The notes: generated by a model from the letters alone, not told the origin. Positions 1 through 8,356 are shown, numbered from the stretch's first letter. The stretch is DNA of 64,000 bases from Streptomyces jeddahensis (GCF_001642995.1 NZ_LOHS01000076.1:62001-126000); one strand, 5' to 3'. A program made the numbers and translations.

Positions 1-27
1 GACCCCCACCTGCCGCGGGAGGCACCG

Positions 28-879
28 ATGCAGCAGAGCGATGACGTACGCCGCCGCAACCTCAGCCGCCTGTTGATCAAGCAGCGGTCCCTGCTCACGC
101 CTCAGGACGTCGGGCTGCCGCAGCAGACGCGTCATCACAGAGGGCTCGAGCAGGAGCAGGTGGCGTTCCTGTCGGGGACCACCCTCCGCTGGTACAGCGC
201 GCTGGAGAACGGCGAGCTCAGCGAGGTCGACCCCGGCCTGCTCTCCGACGTCGCGACCGCCCTGCGCCTCAGTCCCGAGCAGCGCACCGATCTGTTCTGC
301 CTGGCCGCCCGCGTCGTCCCTCCGAGCCTCAGCCACCGCAGGCCGGTGCCGGACCCGTGCCACCTCGCCGCCCTCGAGGCCGCCGAACCCAACCCGGCGA
401 TCCTCACCGACCACGCCTGGAACGTGCTGGCCGCCAACGATGCCGTGGCCGACTGGTTCGAGGACCCGGGCACGATCGAGCCGCACGACCGCAACGCCGT
501 GCTCTGGCTGTTCACCGGCACGGCCGCAGCCCGCATCGCGGACATCGCCGACGCCCGCCGTCTCGCCATCGCCCGGCTGCAGATCGTCTACACCATGTGC
601 CGCGGTGAAGCCGCGCTGGACGCCCTCGTCTCCCGCATCAAGGAGCACCCGGTCGCGGAACCGCTCTGGCGCGACGAAAGGGCCAGCCTGGGCCCGGGTT
701 TCTCGCTGCGCAGAGTCCGCCACCCCCAGCACGGGGAGAGCCCGGCCCTCATCACCTCGACGGATCTGCCGGGCGGCCTGCGGCTCATCGTCTGCCTGCC
801 GCGGCACCTTCCGCGGCACCTTCCGCGCCCCACGACCGCTGCCGCCGGCGTCTCCGCCCCCCTCGACGCCGGGATCTGA
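28..879 (+). CDS. XRE-family regulator with MmyB-like ligand-binding domain
   Basis: Predicted DNA-binding regulator of 283 residues. The N-terminal ~90 residues form a helix-turn-helix of the XRE type: the run LSGTTLRWYSALENGE is the recognition-helix region usual in these proteins (here FLSGTTLRWYSALENG). Residues ~110-265 match the MmyB-like domain that follows such HTHs in Streptomyces, with WNVLAANDA near residue 130 and a DPRNxxWLLF-like stretch (HDRNAVLWLFTG). This domain is proposed in the family to bind a small hydrophobic ligand. The ATG is preceded by GGGAGG at a normal distance. Targets often sit next to such regulators, but the next gene is 200 bp away and encodes a protease, so the target is unknown. 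The family assignment is fairly sure; the role is inferred. Confidence 0.85.
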   Translation: MQQSDDVRRRNLSRLLIKQRSLLTPQDVGLPQQTRHHRGLEQEQVAFLSGTTLRWYSALENGELSEVDPGLLSDVATALRLSPEQRTDLFCLAARVVPPSLSHRRPVPDPCHLAALEAAEPNPAILTDHAWNVLAANDAVADWFEDPGTIEPHDRNAVLWLFTGTAAARIADIADARRLAIARLQIVYTMCRGEAALDALVSRIKEHPVAEPLWRDERASLGPGFSLRRVRHPQHGESPALITSTDLPGGLRLIVCLPRHLPRHLPRPTTAAAGVSAPLDAGI

Positions 880-899
880 GGACCGGACGAGTCCGACGC

Positions 900-925
900 C
901 GTGACGCAGACACCGTGACGCAGAC
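900..925. repeat. Short direct repeat downstream of the MmyB-type regulator
   Basis: The 12-mer CGTGACGCAGAC occurs twice with a 14-bp period (900-911 and 914-925). Related GACGCCGTGACG pieces flank it at about 895 and 952. It lies in the gap between the regulator and the S1 protease. Such iterated half-sites could be a protein-binding region, but there is no direct support. Confidence 0.35.
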
Positions 926-1085
926 GCCGTTTGCGCAGAGCTGACGCCGTGACGTCTCCGGCGGCCGGTGAACCGTATCGGCGACCGGCACGTACTGGAG
1001 GCGGGTCATACTCCCGTGGCCCCGCGCGGGCGACGCCGTGCCGGACGACGGATGACGGACGACGGATCAGGCTTGGGGGCCGGGG

Positions 1086-2531
1086 ATGAGGCACGTACGG
1101 CAGAGGACCCACCGACTGGTGCGGCTGGCGGCCGCCTGCGGGCTGGTCTGCGGTGCGGTGATGGTGTCGACCGCCATGGCGAGCGAGAGCTCCGGGCGGA
1201 CGACGGCCGCCCCGGCCGGTGACTCCGCGGCCTCGAACCCGCCCGACGCCTCGGCGCTGGGCGCGCGTATGGTCACGCGGCTCGGTACGTCCCGTACCGC
1301 GGGCAGTTGGATCGGTTCCGACGGGCGGCCGGTCGTGGCGGTGACCGACGCGGAGGCGGCGGCCGAGGTGCAGCGGGCGGGGGCGCGCGCCAAGGTCGTG
1401 GCCCACAGCATGGACCGGCTCCGCCAGGCGACCGAGACGCTGGGCGCGGCGCCCCGGGTGCCCGGCTCCGCGTGGGCCCTCGACTACGCGTCCAACAAGG
1501 TCGTGGTGCACGCGGACAGCACCGTCTCGGCGGCCGACTGGTCACGGCTCTCCGGGATCGCGCGGGGCATCGGCGGCTACGTGGAGATGGAACGGACCGG
1601 CGGCGCCTTCACCACCAGGGTGAACGGCGCCGCCCCGATCTTCGCGGGCAACGGCCGCTGCTCCGCCGGCTTCAACGTGACCGATGGCCGGGGCGACTTC
1701 GTCCTCACGGCCGGGCACTGCGGACCGGTGGGCACCACCTGGTTCCAGGACGGCCAGGGCACCGCGCAGCTCGGCACCACTGTGGCCGGCTCCTTTCCCG
1801 GCAGCGACTTCTCGCTCGTGCGGTACGAGAACGCCGGGAGCGGCACCCGCGGCGGGCCCGGCGTCGTGGACATCGGCGGCGGCCGGGCGGTACGCATCGT
1901 CGGCGCGGCCGATCCGGTCGTCGGCCAGCAGGTGTTCCGCAGCGGCAGCACGACCGGTCTGCACTCCGGGAGGGTGACCGCGGTGAACGCGACGGTGAAC
2001 TACCCCGAGGGCACGGTCACCGGCCTCATCGAGACCGACGTCTGCGCCGAACCCGGGGACAGCGGGGGCCCGCTGATCGCACAGGGCCTCGCGCTCGGCG
2101 TGACGTCCGGAGGCAACGGCGACTGCGGCTCCGGGGGCACCACCTTCTTCCAGCCCGCCACCAAGGCGCTGGACGCCCTTGGGGTGAAGCTGACCGATCC
2201 GAGTACCGACCCGGATACCGACCCCGGAACCGGGGCCGGGGACGACGACACGGCGGCCGCCCGCGGGGAGGGCGAACCACCGGCCGGCAGCGCCGCCGTG
2301 CCGCCGGCCGTGCCGGAGTCGCCGGGGCTGACGGGACCACCGGGGGCACAGGGGGCACCGGGAACCGCAGGGGGACGGCCCGCACTGACCGAGATGGTCA
2401 ACTTCCGCATTCTGGCCCCCGGGTTGGCGGTCATCGCGGTGAGCCTGCTCGTTCTGCTCGCCACCCACTTGATCCGGACGAGCCAGGACCGCCGGCGCTT
2501 CCGCTCCTCCTACTCCGAGATGTGGGGCTGA
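1086..2531 (+). CDS. Membrane-anchored S1 (chymotrypsin-like) serine protease
   Basis: Secreted serine endopeptidase of the streptogrisin/alpha-lytic type, 481 residues. A signal peptide covers about residues 1-37 (twin Arg region, then AAACGLVCGAVMVSTAMA). A pro-like region extends to ~190. The protease domain carries the triad His in TAGHCG (~210), Asp in SDFSLVRY (~240) and Ser in GDSGGPL (~326), plus two Cys pairs (GRC...GHC and VCAEPG...GDC). Unlike secreted streptogrisins, the chain continues into an Asp/Gly/Pro-rich linker with a short collagen-like run (GPPGAQGAPG). It then has one transmembrane helix near 445-465 and an Arg-rich cytoplasmic tail. This suggests a protease held on the outer face of the membrane. 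Substrates are unknown. The start ATG follows GGCCGGGG; no operon partner is close. Confidence 0.85.
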   Translation: MRHVRQRTHRLVRLAAACGLVCGAVMVSTAMASESSGRTTAAPAGDSAASNPPDASALGARMVTRLGTSRTAGSWIGSDGRPVVAVTDAEAAAEVQRAGARAKVVAHSMDRLRQATETLGAAPRVPGSAWALDYASNKVVVHADSTVSAADWSRLSGIARGIGGYVEMERTGGAFTTRVNGAAPIFAGNGRCSAGFNVTDGRGDFVLTAGHCGPVGTTWFQDGQGTAQLGTTVAGSFPGSDFSLVRYENAGSGTRGGPGVVDIGGGRAVRIVGAADPVVGQQVFRSGSTTGLHSGRVTAVNATVNYPEGTVTGLIETDVCAEPGDSGGPLIAQGLALGVTSGGNGDCGSGGTTFFQPATKALDALGVKLTDPSTDPDTDPGTGAGDDDTAAARGEGEPPAGSAAVPPAVPESPGLTGPPGAQGAPGTAGGRPALTEMVNFRILAPGLAVIAVSLLVLLATHLIRTSQDRRRFRSSYSEMWG

Positions 2532-2639
2532 CTCCGTGATGTGGGGCTGAGCTTCTGCTACGCCTTCGCTAGGGTGCGACGCATCCACGACCTGCGCGCC
2601 CGAGGGGACGGATGTGACCGCAACAGCTGAGAGGCCGTC

Positions 2640-3302
2640 GTGATCGGCGAGTTGCTGCCGCAGGCGGTCCGCTGTTCGGCGACCCGCACCGATCATGCCG
2701 CGCCCGGTGCCCTGTTCCCGCAGGAGGAGTCCCTGCTGAAGAAGGCGGTGTCCAAGCGGCGCAACGAGTTCCGGACCGTCCGGGTCTGCGCGCGGCTGGC
2801 CATGGCCGACCTCGGGCTGCCGCCGGTGCCGGTGCTCCGCGGGCCGCGCGGCGAACCCCAGTGGCCGGCCGGAGTGGTGGGCAGCATGACGCACTGCGAG
2901 GGCTACCGGGCGGCGGCCGTCGCCCGGACCGACGACATACGCACACTCGGCATAGACGCAGAACCGCACGGGCCGCTGCCCGAGGGCGTCCTCGACGTCA
3001 TCGCGCTGCCCTCCGAGCAGGCGCGGCTGGCACGGGACCTGCCGGACGGCGCCATCCACTGGGACCGGCTGCTGTTCAGCGCGAAGGAAAGCGTGTTCAA
3101 GGCGTGGTACCCGGTGACCGGCGTCGATCTCGGCTTCCATGAAGCTGACCTGACATTCCGGCAGGCTGACGGCGCGACGACGCGCGGTGTGTTCACGGCG
3201 CGCCTGCTGCGGCCGGTGCCGGCTGCTCCACAGGAGTTCTGCGGGCAGTGGCTCGTACGGGATGGTCTGGCGCTCACGGCGGTGGTGATCCCCCGGGGGT
3301 GA
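2640..3302 (+). CDS. 4'-phosphopantetheinyl transferase (EntD/Sfp class)
   Basis: Transfers the phosphopantetheine arm of CoA to carrier-protein domains of polyketide, peptide or siderophore synthases. The 220 residues show the expected motifs in order: GSMTHCEGY (P1/P2 region, ~81), GIDAEPH (Mg-binding Asp and Glu, ~103) and FSAKESVFKAWYP (P3 Glu/Lys motif, ~148). Length and motif order fit the EntD/NpgA-like 4'-PPTases that serve secondary metabolism in Streptomyces. The GTG start is preceded by GAGAGG at 6 bases. It stands alone, with no biosynthetic cluster in the window, so it probably serves clusters in trans. Confidence 0.92.
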   Translation: MIGELLPQAVRCSATRTDHAAPGALFPQEESLLKKAVSKRRNEFRTVRVCARLAMADLGLPPVPVLRGPRGEPQWPAGVVGSMTHCEGYRAAAVARTDDIRTLGIDAEPHGPLPEGVLDVIALPSEQARLARDLPDGAIHWDRLLFSAKESVFKAWYPVTGVDLGFHEADLTFRQADGATTRGVFTARLLRPVPAAPQEFCGQWLVRDGLALTAVVIPRG

Positions 3303-3373
3303 GCGCCCGTATTCCGCCGCGGCCTCTGAACGCGGGGCGGCCAGCCAGAAGGAGAGCTCGAACAGGAATCCGG

Positions 3374-4411
3374 TCATGGCACGAGTTCCTTCGAGGCGTT
3401 GGAGTCGTCGGCGTCAGTGGCCTTCGGCGGACAGGGCGTTGGCACCCGGAGGGATCCGTACGTTCCGAGAACGACGGCCGTCAGGATCAGGCCGGCCACC
3501 CCCAGAGTCGCGCTGTCCGGGTGGATCAGCGCCTGGCCCCGCAGCGCCTGCCAGAGGACCAGGGCGAAGGCGGCGGCGTACGTCGCCGAGGCGAGCAGCA
3601 CCAGGCGCAGCCGTACCCGGTCGTCGGCGAGGCGGGCGAAGCGTGGCGCGAGGGCGGTCAGCATCATGACCAGCAGCGGCAGGAGTTGGAGCGCGTGCAT
3701 GCCGACGAAGTGCGGGATCCGCAGATCGCCGCCGGTCGTCGACCAGCCGGTCAGCGGCATGGAGGGACCGCCGTCCGGCACGCCCACGCTGTGCGCGCCG
3801 ACCACCTTGGAGACGCCGCGCTGCTGCCCCGGCGCGGGCTGCGTCATCAGGAATCCGACGGCGGCCCCGGCCAGCGCCAGGATGATGCCGGAGCGGATCG
3901 CCCAGGCGGACGCACGGTCGGCGATCCGGGTGCGGAGCAACAGCACGGCGACGGCGAGCGTGCCGAGCCACAGGATGACGACCGTGACGGCCATCGCGTT
4001 GAACAGCGCCTCATCGAAGGGCGTTTCATAGTTGAAGTGGCTGCGCTTCCCGCGTGCCGCCTGCCCGGTGATGATCACCATCTCGACCAGGCTCGCCACC
4101 GTGACGACGGTCCCCGCCCACCAGCCCACACGTCGGCCGCGGGTGAGCAGCGACAGCATCCAGGCCAGAGAAGGGCAGTACGCCACGAAGGAGACCGAGA
4201 ACTTGAAAGGCTTGAACCAGATGGGCGCACCCGCCAGAACGCGGTCGTCGATGACGAGGCCCACACCGGATAAGACCGCCATGACGGCCACCGCCGCCGA
4301 GAACATCACCAGCGGTCGGTGCCATGACCGCCATGGAGCCGAAGGCCACCGCCATGGAGCCGCAGGCCACCACGACGACGAAGCCCACGAAGACGGACCT
4401 GATGAAGACAC
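3374..4411 (-). CDS. Multi-pass membrane protein of unknown function
   Basis: From about residue 36 onward the protein is a clear integral membrane protein with seven or so hydrophobic helices. Conserved-looking segments include APIWFKPFKFSVSF and HFVGMHALQLLPLL. I do not recognise a characterised family. The start is uncertain. The GTG at 4411 has a good GAGGGGG ribosome site 6 bases upstream, but the first ~35 residues are Trp/Ser/Pro-rich and include a 21-bp tandem duplication (WRWPSAPWRSW). The +1-shifted frame over the same DNA encodes a better hydrophobic helix (FVGFVVVVACGSMAV). Either the N-terminus is genuinely odd, there is a frameshift near 4310-4330, or translation begins at GTG 4309/ATG 4306. 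It is divergent from a MerR regulator and probably controlled by it through the shared palindromes. Confidence 0.7.
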   Translation of the reverse strand: MSSSGPSSWASSSWWPAAPWRWPSAPWRSWHRPLVMFSAAVAVMAVLSGVGLVIDDRVLAGAPIWFKPFKFSVSFVAYCPSLAWMLSLLTRGRRVGWWAGTVVTVASLVEMVIITGQAARGKRSHFNYETPFDEALFNAMAVTVVILWLGTLAVAVLLLRTRIADRASAWAIRSGIILALAGAAVGFLMTQPAPGQQRGVSKVVGAHSVGVPDGGPSMPLTGWSTTGGDLRIPHFVGMHALQLLPLLVMMLTALAPRFARLADDRVRLRLVLLASATYAAAFALVLWQALRGQALIHPDSATLGVAGLILTAVVLGTYGSLRVPTPCPPKATDADDSNASKELVP

Positions 4412-4439
4412 AGCTATCCCCCTCGAACAAGGCAGAGTA

Positions 4440-4477
4440 GATAGTGGCACTATCTACTATCTGATAGCGCCACTATC
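4440..4477. promoter_or_regulatory. Two 15-bp palindromic operators in a divergent promoter
   Basis: GATAGTGGCACTATC (4440-4454) is a perfect palindrome around one central base. GATAGCGCCACTATC (4463-4477) is a second, slightly degenerate copy, centre-to-centre 23 bp, about two helical turns. They lie between the divergent membrane-protein gene and the MerR gene. The most likely ligand is the adjacent MerR-type regulator. The binding is inferred, the symmetry is seen. Confidence 0.75.
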
Positions 4478-4547
4478 TATGATGAGGGGACGGGCTGGCA
4501 AGGGTCGGCGCAGGCGGGCAGGACCGAGGTCGAGGAGTGAACCGACG

Positions 4548-5204
4548 GTGCGTATCGGAGAGTTGAGCCGCCGAACCGGGGTGCCGGTGCCGACGATCAA
4601 GTACTACGTCCGGGAAGGGTTGCTGCCTCCGGGGCAGCTGACCAGCCCGAACCAGGCGGCTTACGGTGAGACACATGAGCGCCGGCTGCGGCTGATCCGC
4701 GCCCTGCTCGACGTGGGCGGCTTGAAGGTGGCCGAGATCGCGGACGTCCTGGCGGCAGTCGATGATCCGGAGCGCCCACTGCACAAAGTGCTCGGTGCCG
4801 CGGCGGAGCGCTTCGGCACCGCCGAGAGCGAGCACGACGACGCCGAGTCGGCGGCCGCGCATGCCGTCGTCACCGACCTCATCTCCAGGCGCGGCTGGCG
4901 GACGCATGAGTCGAACCCCGCCGCCGACGACGTGTCAAAGGCCCTTGCCGCCATGGCCCGGCTGGGACACGGGGATTTCGTCGAGGTGCTCGACGACTAC
5001 GCGGACGCCGCCGAGCAGGTCGCCCGCGCCGACCTCGCGTACGTGAACCGGCGGGTGGCGGTCGAGGACATGGTGGAGGGTGTGGTGATCGGAACCGTTC
5101 TGGGTGAGGCGGTGTTCAGCGCGTTGCGCCGGCTGGCCCATGTGGACGCCTCGGCGAAGCTGTACGGCGCGGATGGGCCGCCTGAGCGGAAGCCGAAGGC
5201 CTGA
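4548..5204 (+). CDS. MerR-family transcriptional regulator
   Basis: A 218-residue regulator. The N-terminal winged helix reads RIGELSRRTGVPVPTIKYYVREGLL, the diagnostic MerR opening in which the HTH and the wing meet at KYYVREGLL. It is followed by a dimerisation coiled coil (~70-110) and an Ala-rich C-terminal domain of unknown ligand. The GTG at 4548 is chosen because MerR proteins begin just before this motif and GAGGAG sits 10 bases upstream. An in-frame ATG pair at 4479/4482 would add a basic, unstructured extension and would overlap the second palindrome. It is divergent from a membrane protein gene, which is the obvious regulatory target, in the manner of MerR efflux switches. Confidence 0.9.
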   Translation: MRIGELSRRTGVPVPTIKYYVREGLLPPGQLTSPNQAAYGETHERRLRLIRALLDVGGLKVAEIADVLAAVDDPERPLHKVLGAAAERFGTAESEHDDAESAAAHAVVTDLISRRGWRTHESNPAADDVSKALAAMARLGHGDFVEVLDDYADAAEQVARADLAYVNRRVAVEDMVEGVVIGTVLGEAVFSALRRLAHVDASAKLYGADGPPERKPKA

Positions 5205-5264
5205 CCTCGGCTGCACTCGAGCCACCCTCCGGCAGGTGGCGCACCCCACCACCCGCCGGAGGCA

Positions 5265-6389
5265 TCAGGCAGACGTCCGCCGACGCGAAGCCGTCTTCTT
5301 GGCCGACGCCCCGCCCGACGCCCCGCCCCGCGCCCCGGCTCCCGCCTTGGCCTTGGCGCCCGACTTCGCCCCGGCGGCGCTCTTCTTGGCCGCCGATGAA
5401 GCCGACGCAGTCGACTTCGTGGCCGTCGACCTCGTGGGACTGGCCTTCTTCGCCGCCGTCTTCTTCCCCGTCGCCGCCTTCTTCGTGGCCGTGGCCGTCG
5501 ACTTCTTGCCGCCCACCTCCTTGGGCGCGCCAGGCGCGGACCGCCCCGCCGCCTGCTTGCGCTGGCCCGCTCTGCGGGCGGGCAGCGGCGTCACCTCTGC
5601 CTCCCCCTCACCACGCGCGGCCTGAGCGGCGCGTACGGAGTTCTCCAGCGCCGCCATGAGGTCGATGACCTTGCCCGCCCGCTCCTCCGCCACGGGCACG
5701 TGCTCGAGCGGGGCGCCGGAGATCTTGGAGGCGATGAGCTCCTCGACGGCGTCGCGGTAGTCGTCGTGCAGCGTGTCCAGGTCGACCTCGCCGAGCGTGT
5801 CCATGAGCGCGTCCGCGAGATCCAGCTCCGCGTCGCGCACGGTCACGTGCGTGGTCGGCGCGGCGTCCTCGGCGGCGCGGATCTCGTCCGGCCACAGCAG
5901 TCCGTGCATGGCGATCGCGTCGCCGACGACGCGCAGCATGCCGAGGCGCTCCCGGCCCCGGAGCGCGAACTTGGCGATGGCGACTCTCTGACTGCGCTTG
6001 AGCGCCTCGCGCAGCAGCGTGTACGGCTTGGCGGCGGGCACACCGTTCGCGACGAGGTAGTACGCCGCGTCCATCTGGAGGGGATCGATACGCTCGGCCG
6101 GGATGAAGGCGACGATCTCGATCGTCTTGGCCGTCGGGATCGGCAGCGAGGCCAGGTCCTCCTCGGTGATCGGAATGATCGTTCCGTCCGCATCCTCGTA
6201 CCCCTTGCCGATCTCGGCCTGGGTCACCTCCTTCTCCTCCAGTTCGCACACCTTGCGGTAGCGGATCCGTCCGCCGTCCTCGGTGTGGATCTGGCGGAAG
6301 GCCACGGAGTGGCTCTCGGTGGCGTTCACGAGCTTGATCGGAATGCTGACCAGCCCGAAGGAGATGGCTCCGTTCCAAATCGATCGCAC
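5265..6389 (-). CDS. ku: Non-homologous end-joining protein Ku
   Basis: Bacterial Ku homodimer subunit that rings DNA double-strand ends and recruits the LigD-type polymerase and ligase. The core (~1-250) opens with RSIWNGAISFGLVSIPIKL and contains DAAYYLVANG and YTLLREAL, as in the family. The C-terminal ~110 residues are a Lys/Ala/Thr-rich low-complexity tail (KKAATGKKTAAKKAS), a feature of some actinobacterial Ku proteins that increases DNA binding. I set the start at GTG 6389, where an AAGG box lies 7 bases upstream and the protein begins at the conserved RSIW. ATG 6416 would add nine residues. It is divergent from the polymerase gene with a gap of about 50 bp, forming one repair locus. 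Confidence 0.93.
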   Translation of the reverse strand: MRSIWNGAISFGLVSIPIKLVNATESHSVAFRQIHTEDGGRIRYRKVCELEEKEVTQAEIGKGYEDADGTIIPITEEDLASLPIPTAKTIEIVAFIPAERIDPLQMDAAYYLVANGVPAAKPYTLLREALKRSQRVAIAKFALRGRERLGMLRVVGDAIAMHGLLWPDEIRAAEDAAPTTHVTVRDAELDLADALMDTLGEVDLDTLHDDYRDAVEELIASKISGAPLEHVPVAEERAGKVIDLMAALENSVRAAQAARGEGEAEVTPLPARRAGQRKQAAGRSAPGAPKEVGGKKSTATATKKAATGKKTAAKKASPTRSTATKSTASASSAAKKSAAGAKSGAKAKAGAGARGGASGGASAKKTASRRRTSA

Positions 6390-6440
6390 GTTCAGCACCT
6401 TTTGAGTAGGTTTCATGTCATTTCATGCGATTCTCATCGT

Positions 6441-7322
6441 ATGACGCCCATCACAGAGGTGGAGGGGCGGCGCCTGGCGCTCAGCAACCTGGACAAGGTC
6501 CTGTATCCGGCGAGCGGCTTCACCAAGGGCGAGCTGCTGCACTACTACGCGACCACGGCCGAGGCCCTGCTCGGCCATCTCGCCAACCGGCCGCTGTCGT
6601 TCCTGCGGTTCCCCGACGGCCCCGACGGCCAGCAGTTCTTCGCCAAGAATGTGCCGCCGGGTACGCCCACCTGGGTCAGGACAGCCGATGTGCCCCACTC
6701 CGACGGGCACGCGCGGCAGATCGTGGTCCAGGACCTGGCCACGCTGATGTGGGCGGCGAACCTCGTCACGGAGTTCCACACCCCGCAGTGGCAGTGCGAC
6801 GCGCCGGGCATCGCCGACCGGCTCGTCCTCGATCTCGACCCGGGGGAGCCCGCCACCGTCGTGGAGTGCTGCCGGGTCGCGCTCTGGCTGCGCGAGCGGC
6901 TGGCCGCGGACGGGATCGAGGCGCATGCGAAGACGTCCGGCGCCAAGGGGCTGCACCTGCTCGCGCACCTGGAGCCGACGCCGTCCGAGCAGGTCACGGC
7001 GTACGCGAAGCAGCTCGCCGTACAGGCCGAGCGGGAGATGCCGGACCTCGTCACGCACCGTATGAAGCGGAGCCTCAGGCCCGGCAAGGTCTTCGTCGAC
7101 TTCAGCCAGAACGCGGCGGCGAAGACCACCGCGACGCCGTACACGCTGCGGGCCCGGGCCGAGCCGACCGTGTCCGCGCCCGTCACCTGGGACGAGGTCG
7201 CGGACTGCACGGACCCCGCTCAGCTGGTGTTCCTGGCGACGGACATCGCGCCGCGCCTGGACCGGTACGGGGACCTGCTCGACCCGCTGCTCGACACCGG
7301 CCATGCGAGGCCGCTGCCGTGA
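6441..7322 (+). CDS. ligD: LigD-type NHEJ DNA polymerase/primase domain protein
   Basis: Stand-alone version of the LigD polymerase domain (archaeo-eukaryotic primase fold), 293 residues. It fills gaps at broken ends, often with ribonucleotides. Family signatures include the opening LSNLDKVLYP, FFAKNVPPGTPTWV, the DxD metal site in LVLDLDPG (~132) and the TSGAKGLHL segment. The late FVDFSQN motif supplies the third acidic residue. ATG 6441 gives the normal N-terminus. In many bacteria this domain is fused to ligase and nuclease modules. Here the ligase is a separate, translationally coupled downstream gene and no phosphoesterase domain is present. Confidence 0.92.
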   Translation: MTPITEVEGRRLALSNLDKVLYPASGFTKGELLHYYATTAEALLGHLANRPLSFLRFPDGPDGQQFFAKNVPPGTPTWVRTADVPHSDGHARQIVVQDLATLMWAANLVTEFHTPQWQCDAPGIADRLVLDLDPGEPATVVECCRVALWLRERLAADGIEAHAKTSGAKGLHLLAHLEPTPSEQVTAYAKQLAVQAEREMPDLVTHRMKRSLRPGKVFVDFSQNAAAKTTATPYTLRARAEPTVSAPVTWDEVADCTDPAQLVFLATDIAPRLDRYGDLLDPLLDTGHARPLP

Positions 7323-8245
7323 CGCCGCCCCGCGTGAGGCCCCAGTCGCGCTCCGCCGCCGTCACGCCGCCGGTGCGGGTTGCACTGGCCGAGTCGGTCA
7401 CGGCGCTGCCTGAGGGAGCGGGGTGGGCGTACGAGCCGAAGTTCGACGGGCACCGCCTCGTCGTCTTCCGGACCGGAAACGGGGTGACCCTGCAGGCGCG
7501 CTCCGGGCGCATCGTCACCAGCGCCTTCCCCGATCTGGTCGAGGCGGCGGAGCGGCTGCCGGCGGGCGCGGTGCTGGACGGGGAGGTCGTCGTCTGGTCG
7601 GACGGCTGCGTCGACTTCGCGGCGGTCCAGAAGCGGGCGGCCGCCACGCGCGCGCGTGCCGCCGCGCTGGCGCGGGCGCTGCCCGCCTCGTACGCGGCCT
7701 TCGACCTCCTCGCCGAGGGGGGCGCCGACCTGCGCCCGGCGCCGTACACACGGCGGCGGGAGCGGCTCGTACGGATGCTGGAGCCGCTGGGGCCGCCCCT
7801 GCAGCCCGTACCGGTGACGACGGACCGGGCGACGGCGCTGACCTGGTACGAGACGCTGGTGGACTGCGGCGTGGAGGGGCTGGTGATCAAGCGCGTCGAC
7901 CAGGGTTACCGGGGCGGCACGCGCGCGTGGCTGAAGCTGCGGCACAGCGACACCCGGGACGCGGTGGTCGTCGGGTTCACCGGCCCCCGGACACGCCCGG
8001 GGGCCCTCGTCCTGACGCTGCCCGGGGACGGCGTGCCGGTCGTCTCGTCGCCGCTGTCCGCAGGGGTGCGGACCGCGGCGGGGGGCTTGCTGCCGGAGCC
8101 GGTGGGCGAGGGCACGGCGACGGCGACCGGGATCGGCGACGTCACGTACCGCGCGCTGCCGGCGGAGCCGCAGCTGATCGTGGAGGTACGGCAGGAGACG
8201 ACGCGGCATGCGGTGGCGGTGGTGGCGGTGGAACGGTTCCGCTGA
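7319..8245 (+). CDS. ATP-dependent DNA ligase, LigD/LigC-like
   Basis: Seals nicks during end joining. In its 308 residues the adenylation lysine lies in EPKFDGHR (motif I). Other nucleotidyltransferase motifs follow: LDGEVVVW, AAFDLLAEGG (motif III), EGLVIKR (motif IV) and WLKLR (motif V). A short OB-fold region completes the chain. The GTG start overlaps the polymerase stop codon in GTGA, so the two proteins should be co-translated. With Ku and the polymerase it makes a complete, split NHEJ module. The C-terminus is short and lacks a BRCT or Zn finger, as usual for this class. Confidence 0.92.
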   Translation: MTPPRVRPQSRSAAVTPPVRVALAESVTALPEGAGWAYEPKFDGHRLVVFRTGNGVTLQARSGRIVTSAFPDLVEAAERLPAGAVLDGEVVVWSDGCVDFAAVQKRAAATRARAAALARALPASYAAFDLLAEGGADLRPAPYTRRRERLVRMLEPLGPPLQPVPVTTDRATALTWYETLVDCGVEGLVIKRVDQGYRGGTRAWLKLRHSDTRDAVVVGFTGPRTRPGALVLTLPGDGVPVVSSPLSAGVRTAAGGLLPEPVGEGTATATGIGDVTYRALPAEPQLIVEVRQETTRHAVAVVAVERFR

Positions 8246-8267
8246 CCCCAGCGGCTTTCAGCCCGTC

Positions 8268-8298
8268 TGGGGGCACCTCCCAGCGTTAGCTGGGGGAG
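8268..8298 (+). repeat. Streptomyces intergenic hairpin repeat, copy A
   Basis: A 31-bp core reading TGGGGGCACCTCCCAGCG then a TTAGC loop and TGGGGGAG. It can fold as CTCCCAGC against GCTGGGGGAG. Near-identical cores occur at 12912-12942 (inverted) and 20147-20177. This copy differs by one loop base. It lies between two convergent genes. Confidence 0.8.
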
Positions 8299-8330
8299 CT
8301 TGAGGACGAGCCCGAAGGGCGACCGGGGGT

Positions 8331-8351
8331 CCAGGGGCGGAGCCCCCCTGG
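8331..8351. terminator. Hairpin between convergent ligase and NERD genes
   Basis: CCAGGGG at 8331-8337 pairs with CCCCTGG at 8345-8351 across a short loop. It follows the ligase stop by 86 bp and the NERD-gene stop on the other strand by 6 bp, so it could stop transcription from both sides. No clear T-run follows, as is common in Streptomyces. Confidence 0.55.
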
Positions 8352-8356
8352 TTCCG

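Noticed and set aside
1542..3377. Minus-strand frame of about 610 codons across the protease and PPTase genes
   Set aside because: It spans two well-supported plus-strand genes and their gap, and shows no family features.
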